Of a DNA stretch of 17,958 bases, positions 15,040 through 17,958 are shown piece after piece. Source of the DNA: Oscillospiraceae bacterium. Lineage in GTDB: Bacteria; Bacillota; Clostridia; Oscillospirales; Oscillospiraceae. The stretch covers positions 1-17,958 of the forward strand of contig JAEDKW010000015.1 in assembly GCA_016295615.1 (NCBI GenBank). The letters are read 5' to 3'. Every line of letters begins with the position of its first letter. Position 1 is the first letter of the stretch. The notes below the pieces were generated by a model that saw only the letters and a list, made by a program, of their open reading frames with translations, was not told where the DNA came from and ran no database searches. The translations under genes were made by a program, and so were the position numbers.

Positions 15040-15975
15040 ATGGAAAAGGTTTATGACGTTGCGATCCTCGGCGGCGGTCCGGCAGGTCTGACAGCCGCTC
15101 TTTATGCCGGCAGAGCGCGTCTTGATACCCTCCTGATCGAAAAGGCGCAGCCCGGCGGTCAGATCGCGATGACGGATGAGATCGAAAACTATCCCGGTCA
15201 GCTCGTCGAGGGGGAAAGCGGCAGCGCGCTGGTCGCGCGCATGGTCCGGCAGGTCGAAAAATTCGGAGCGGAGCGCTGTGATGATGTGATCACGGGCGCG
15301 GAGCTTTCCGGCGACGTGAAAAAGCTGGTCGGCGGCAAGGGCGAGTATCTGGCAAAGACCGTCATTGTCTGCACCGGCGCCCATCCCAAGCCGATCGGCT
15401 GCGAGAATGAGGGAAAATTCATCGGCAGCGGCATTTCCTACTGCGCGACCTGCGACGCCGCCTTTTTTGAGGGACTGGAGGTCTTTGTGGTCGGCGGAGG
15501 CGACAGCGCGGTGGAGGAGGCGCTCTACCTTGCCAAATTTGCGCGCAGGGTAACGATCATCCACCGGCGCAGCGAGCTGCGCGCGGCGAAGTCGATTCAG
15601 GAAAAGGCGTTCGCAAACCCGAAGATCGGCTTCCTTTGGGACAGCGTCGTGACCAAGGCGGACGGCGATGAGGTGCTCTCGCGCCTGACCGTCCGAAACG
15701 TCAAAACCGGCGAACTGACGCTTCTCACCGCGGATGAGAACGACGGGCTGTTCGGTCTGTTCGGCTTTGTCGGCAGCGCGCCCAATTCCGGGCTTTTTGA
15801 GGGGATCCTGGAGCTGGACAACGGCTATATCAAAACAGACGAAAATATGCGCACCGAAATTCCCGGCGTGTTTGCCGCCGGCGATATCCGCGCTAAGAGC
15901 CTGCGGCAGGTCGTTACCGCTGCGGCTGACGGCGCCATCGCCGCCGTGCAGGCGGAAAAATACATCAACGCCTGA
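15040..15975 (+). CDS. trxB: Thioredoxin reductase (FAD, NADPH type)
   Basis: Reduces thioredoxin using FAD and a redox-active disulfide. The 311-residue product is standard for low-molecular-weight TrxR. It has the FAD-binding AILGGGPAGLTAALYAGRA (GGGPAG at 11-16), GGQIAMTDEIENYPG, and active-site CATC (Cys135 and Cys138) in SYCATCDAAFFEG. The dinucleotide loop GGGDSAVEEALYL, IIHRRSELRA (arginines typical of NADPH preference) and the C-terminal FAD motif VFAAGDIRAKSLRQVVTAAA follow. All key residues are present, so a ferredoxin-linked or flavin-only relative is less likely. The ATG at 15040 has a very strong GGGAGGGAGGAG site (15025-15036), 16 nt after the helicase stop. It is the last gene before the terminator at 16007. 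No thioredoxin gene is in the window. Confidence 0.94.
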   Translation: MEKVYDVAILGGGPAGLTAALYAGRARLDTLLIEKAQPGGQIAMTDEIENYPGQLVEGESGSALVARMVRQVEKFGAERCDDVITGAELSGDVKKLVGGKGEYLAKTVIVCTGAHPKPIGCENEGKFIGSGISYCATCDAAFFEGLEVFVVGGGDSAVEEALYLAKFARRVTIIHRRSELRAAKSIQEKAFANPKIGFLWDSVVTKADGDEVLSRLTVRNVKTGELTLLTADENDGLFGLFGFVGSAPNSGLFEGILELDNGYIKTDENMRTEIPGVFAAGDIRAKSLRQVVTAAADGAIAAVQAEKYINA

Positions 15976-16006
15976 GCACATAAAACCGCATAAACAGCAT
16001 AAAAAA

Positions 16007-16040
16007 GCGCGGTCTGCAGCGACGGACCGCGCCCTTTTTT
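16007..16040 (+). terminator. Rho-independent terminator after trxB, probably bidirectional
   Basis: An 8-bp GC-rich stem (GCGCGGTC at 16007-16014 with GACCGCGC at 16025-16032) with a 10-nt loop is followed by CC and six T residues. Six A residues precede the stem, so the reverse strand also reads as stem plus T-run. It closes the long train that starts at 1651. Confidence 0.88.
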
Positions 16041-16106
16041 GCGAAGCGGGCAGCGGTGGCTTTGTTAAGAAAATGGTAACAGTTTGTAACTTTTCGGCTG
16101 CTTGAC

Positions 16107-16135
16107 TTTACAAACGGGGATTTTTTCGATATAAT
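16107..16135 (+). promoter_or_regulatory. Sigma-A-like promoter of the peptide-binding lipoprotein gene
   Basis: TTTACA (16107-16112) and a perfect TATAAT (16130-16135) are separated by 17 bp. Predicted start is near 16142, giving an unusually long leader of about 83 nt before the ATG at 16225. Just upstream, GTAAC occurs twice (about 16076 and 16086) and might be part of an operator, but this is weak. Confidence 0.65.
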
Positions 16136-16159
16136 AAACTGTCTCTATATGGGGTCGAA

Positions 16160-16228
16160 ATGAGATTTTCTTCGGCACAAAAGAAACAGAAGAGCGGCGC
16201 GCTCTTTCAGAAATCGGGGAACCTATGA
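16160..16228 (+). CDS. Possible 22-codon leader ORF overlapping the lipoprotein start
   Basis: An ATG at 16160, with GGGG at 16151-16154 as a possible ribosome-binding site, opens a basic 22-residue peptide starting MRFSSAQKKQKSGALF. Its TGA (16226-16228) overlaps the ATG of the lipoprotein gene as ATGA. It lies entirely inside the predicted 5' leader. The arrangement could couple translation of the two. A 7-bp hairpin (16190-16206) lies within it. It is too short for coding statistics, so it remains a candidate only. Confidence 0.25.
   Translation: MRFSSAQKKQKSGALFQKSGNL
16190..16206 (+). promoter_or_regulatory. Small leader hairpin upstream of the lipoprotein start
   Basis: AAGAGCG (16190-16196) and CGCTCTT (16200-16206) pair perfectly around a GCG loop, 18 nt before the ATG and 10 nt before the likely GGGGA ribosome-binding site. 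No T-run follows, so it is not a terminator. A role in leader stability or translation is conjecture. Confidence 0.3.
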
Positions 16229-17889
16229 AAAAAGCAAAGCGATATGTAAGCCTCCTTCTCACGGCAGCGATGCTGTTCACCGTGCTTGCCGGCTGCACCG
16301 GGAAGACGGAGATGGAAGAAAAGTTTATTCTGCGCGTGTGCGTCTGCGACCGGATCGCATCGCTGGATCCTGCGATGAATACCGACACTGCGGCACAAAG
16401 CGTGTTTTACGCACTTTACGAAAACCTTATGCGTTATGCGGACGACGGTACGGGTACCGCCGTGCTGGCGAACGGCATTGCCAGGGAGTACACGGAGGAG
16501 AACAACTACGACGGTACGGTCACATACCAGTTCTCGCTGCGCTCCTCCGCCCGCTGGTCGGACGGGGAGAAGGTGACGGCGGACGATTTCGTCTACGCCT
16601 GGCGGCGGCTGGTCGACCCGGCGACGGGCTCGCCCAACCATGAGCTTTTGTCGATGGTGCAGGGCTACGACACCGTGCGCGAGACAGGAGACGTCTCCGC
16701 GCTCGCCGTCTCCGCAAAGAACGACAGCACCTTCTGCGTGACGCTTTCTTCGCCCTGCGCCTATTTCCTTGACGGTGTGTGCGCCAGCGTCGCCGCCATG
16801 CCGCTGCGGCAGGATATGGTCGAAAAGGACCCCGAAAACTGGGCGACGACCTTCAACATTGTGACGGACGGCGCTTACCGCGTCGGCACATGGACAAAGG
16901 AGAGCAGCCTGCAGACCAAACGCAACGAAGAATATTATGAAAGCAAGCTCGTGGGTCCTGACGCGGTGCGCTTTGTGTTTGCCGCCGATGCGGACAGCGC
17001 CTATGCGCTCTATGAAAGCGGCGAGGTGGACTACACCTCCGGGATCCCCCAGCGTGTGCTCTCTCAGGCGGAGCTGAGCGAAACGTGGACATCGGCGCCG
17101 CTGTTTGCGACCTACTGCGTGCTCTACAATAACCTGACGGATATCTTTTCCGACGAACACGCGCGCAAGGCGTTTGACCTTGCCATTGACCGCAGCGCCG
17201 TTGCCGCTGCCGCAGGAGCGGAGTTTAGCCCTGCCGGCGGTCTGGTTTCTGCCGGCGTGCGTGACAGTACGGATGCTTCGGATGCCGAGGATTTCCGCAC
17301 GGTCGGCGGCGAGCTCTGCGCAACTGATGCGCAGAGCTATGAAGAGCGCTGCAGCGACGCGCTGGACGAGATCACGCGCGCCGGATACTATAAGGGCGCC
17401 GGCTTCCCGACCGTGGAGTATATTTACAGTACGCAGGACGACATCGGCGGCATCGTTGCTTCCTGCGTGCAGAGCGCGTGGAAGAATGTGCTCGGCGTTA
17501 CGGTGCATCTTACGGCTCTGAGCGAAGAGGAATACCGGGCGCGGATCGCCGCCGGCGACTATGTGCTCGCCGGCGAGTACCTCACCGCGCAGCAGAACGA
17601 CGCGATGAGCTTTCTGGACCGCTTTGCGAGCGGCAGTACGGACAACAGCGTCCGTTACAGCAATCACACCTATGATATGCTGATGGGCGTTGCGGAGAAG
17701 TCGGATAATATGGCGGCGCGCACGGCGTTCCTGCATGACGCGGAGGCAATGCTTTTGGAGAGCGCGCCGATTTCCCCGGTGCTTTTCGGCGCGGCGGCGT
17801 ATGCGCTGCGCGAGGGATTGCAGGGCGTTTATCATGACGGGCTGGGCAACAGCTATTTTACCTCCGTTACGCAGGTCAATGAGGCATAA
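16225..17889 (+). CDS. Peptide-binding lipoprotein of an ABC importer (SBP family 5, OppA/DppA class)
   Basis: An extracytoplasmic solute-binding protein that should capture peptides or similar ligands for an ABC importer. The 554-residue product begins with a lipoprotein signal (basic MKKAKR, hydrophobic 8-20, lipobox LAGC with Cys24). The mature part shows SBP family 5 features. These are ASLDPAMNTDTAAQSVFYAL, FSLRSSARWSDGEKVTADDF with VYAWRRLVDP, a middle domain with GAYRVGTWTKESSLQTKRNE, and a C-terminal lobe carrying NDAMSFLDRF. Length fits the family (about 530-560 aa). The ATG at 16225 follows GGGGA (16216-16220) and sits just before the signal peptide. The gene has its own promoter. 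No permease or ATPase follows before the window end, so either they lie beyond it or this is an orphan binding protein. Ligand unknown; genus-level function is confident. Confidence 0.92.
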   Translation: MKKAKRYVSLLLTAAMLFTVLAGCTGKTEMEEKFILRVCVCDRIASLDPAMNTDTAAQSVFYALYENLMRYADDGTGTAVLANGIAREYTEENNYDGTVTYQFSLRSSARWSDGEKVTADDFVYAWRRLVDPATGSPNHELLSMVQGYDTVRETGDVSALAVSAKNDSTFCVTLSSPCAYFLDGVCASVAAMPLRQDMVEKDPENWATTFNIVTDGAYRVGTWTKESSLQTKRNEEYYESKLVGPDAVRFVFAADADSAYALYESGEVDYTSGIPQRVLSQAELSETWTSAPLFATYCVLYNNLTDIFSDEHARKAFDLAIDRSAVAAAAGAEFSPAGGLVSAGVRDSTDASDAEDFRTVGGELCATDAQSYEERCSDALDEITRAGYYKGAGFPTVEYIYSTQDDIGGIVASCVQSAWKNVLGVTVHLTALSEEEYRARIAAGDYVLAGEYLTAQQNDAMSFLDRFASGSTDNSVRYSNHTYDMLMGVAEKSDNMAARTAFLHDAEAMLLESAPISPVLFGAAAYALREGLQGVYHDGLGNSYFTSVTQVNEA

Positions 17890-17951
17890 AACTTCATGCG
17901 CAGTATTGCGCACCACGATCATGGGCAAAAGCCGGAGCGCATGAAGTTTTT
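17888..17951 (+). terminator. Long-armed inverted repeat at the 3' end of the lipoprotein gene (probable terminator)
   Basis: AAAACTTCATGCGC (17888-17901) pairs perfectly over 14 bp with GCGCATGAAGTTTT (17937-17950), and one more T follows. It begins within the stop codon TAA. The 35-nt loop is long for an intrinsic terminator, but the A-rich 5' and T-rich 3' ends fit one, possibly working in both directions. The window ends 7 bases later, so what lies beyond is unseen. Confidence 0.5.
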
Positions 17952-17958
17952 GCGCATC

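Noticed and set aside
4505..15975. The idea that the whole cluster is a new defence or mobile system.
   Set aside because: Every gene belongs to a common chromosomal family, and there are no recombinase, toxin/antitoxin, nuclease, phage or repeat-boundary signals.
16102..16135. TTGACT at 16102 as the -35 box for the lipoprotein promoter.
   Set aside because: Spacing to TATAAT would be 22 bp; TTTACA at 16107 gives 17 bp.
1..17958. CRISPR arrays, tRNA/rRNA genes and insertion sequences.
   Set aside because: Reading both strands revealed no regularly spaced repeats, no cloverleaf-like segment in the intergenic regions, and no transposase motif.

Overview
The window reads as chromosomal DNA of a GC-rich, low-redundancy Firmicute, most likely a gut-type clostridial lineage (Oscillospiraceae/Christensenellales-like). 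This is inferred from four things: a GlgC/GlgD pair (GlgD is a Firmicutes-type regulatory paralogue), Firmicutes-typical small families (YlmH, DUF896/YnzC, XpaC-like), strong Shine-Dalgarno sites, and promoters with consensus-like sigma-A boxes in otherwise GC-rich DNA. The species cannot be named from sequence alone. I see no tRNA, rRNA, CRISPR array, insertion sequence, phage gene or obvious horizontal-transfer boundary.

Layout. (1) 25-642, minus strand: uridine kinase (udk). It is divergent from (2) 830-1522, a membrane-anchored zinc-ribbon protein with a proline/acid-rich linker carrying an 18-bp tandem duplication and a C-terminal Ig-like (BIG2) domain, closed by a strong terminator at 1531-1561. 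Both genes have recognisable promoters in the 187-bp intergenic region. (3) From a very good extended -10 promoter at 1584-1612, a closely packed plus-strand train runs for about 14.4 kb: ABC exporter half-transporter; ylmH-like S4 RNA-binding protein (8-nt overlap); DUF896 protein; XpaC-like membrane protein with a winged-helix segment (ATGA overlap); glgB; glgC (GTGA overlap); glgD (ATGA overlap); glgA; glgP; a compact DEAD-box RNA helicase; and thioredoxin reductase. It ends at a strong, probably bidirectional terminator at 16007-16040. (4) A new promoter (16107-16135) precedes a peptide-binding lipoprotein of the OppA/DppA class (16225-17889). Its 5' leader holds a possible 22-codon upstream ORF, and its 3' end runs into a 14-bp-arm inverted repeat.

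How the genes work together. glgC/glgD make ADP-glucose from glucose-1-phosphate, glgA extends the alpha-1,4 chain, glgB adds alpha-1,6 branches, and glgP releases glucose-1-phosphate again. This is a complete synthesis-and-mobilisation module in the Bacillus-type order B-C-D-A-P, without a debranching enzyme in view. The flanking genes (transport, translation quality control, envelope, RNA remodelling, redox) have no direct biochemical link to glycogen. Tight spacing suggests they are at least partly co-transcribed.

Overall this is an ordinary core/housekeeping region. I found no convincing evidence of a new multi-gene system. The items most worth a second look are the zinc-ribbon/BIG2 protein, the XpaC-like protein coupled to the DUF896 gene and placed ahead of the glycogen genes, the putative leader ORF overlapping the lipoprotein start codon, and the large inverted repeat at the right edge.
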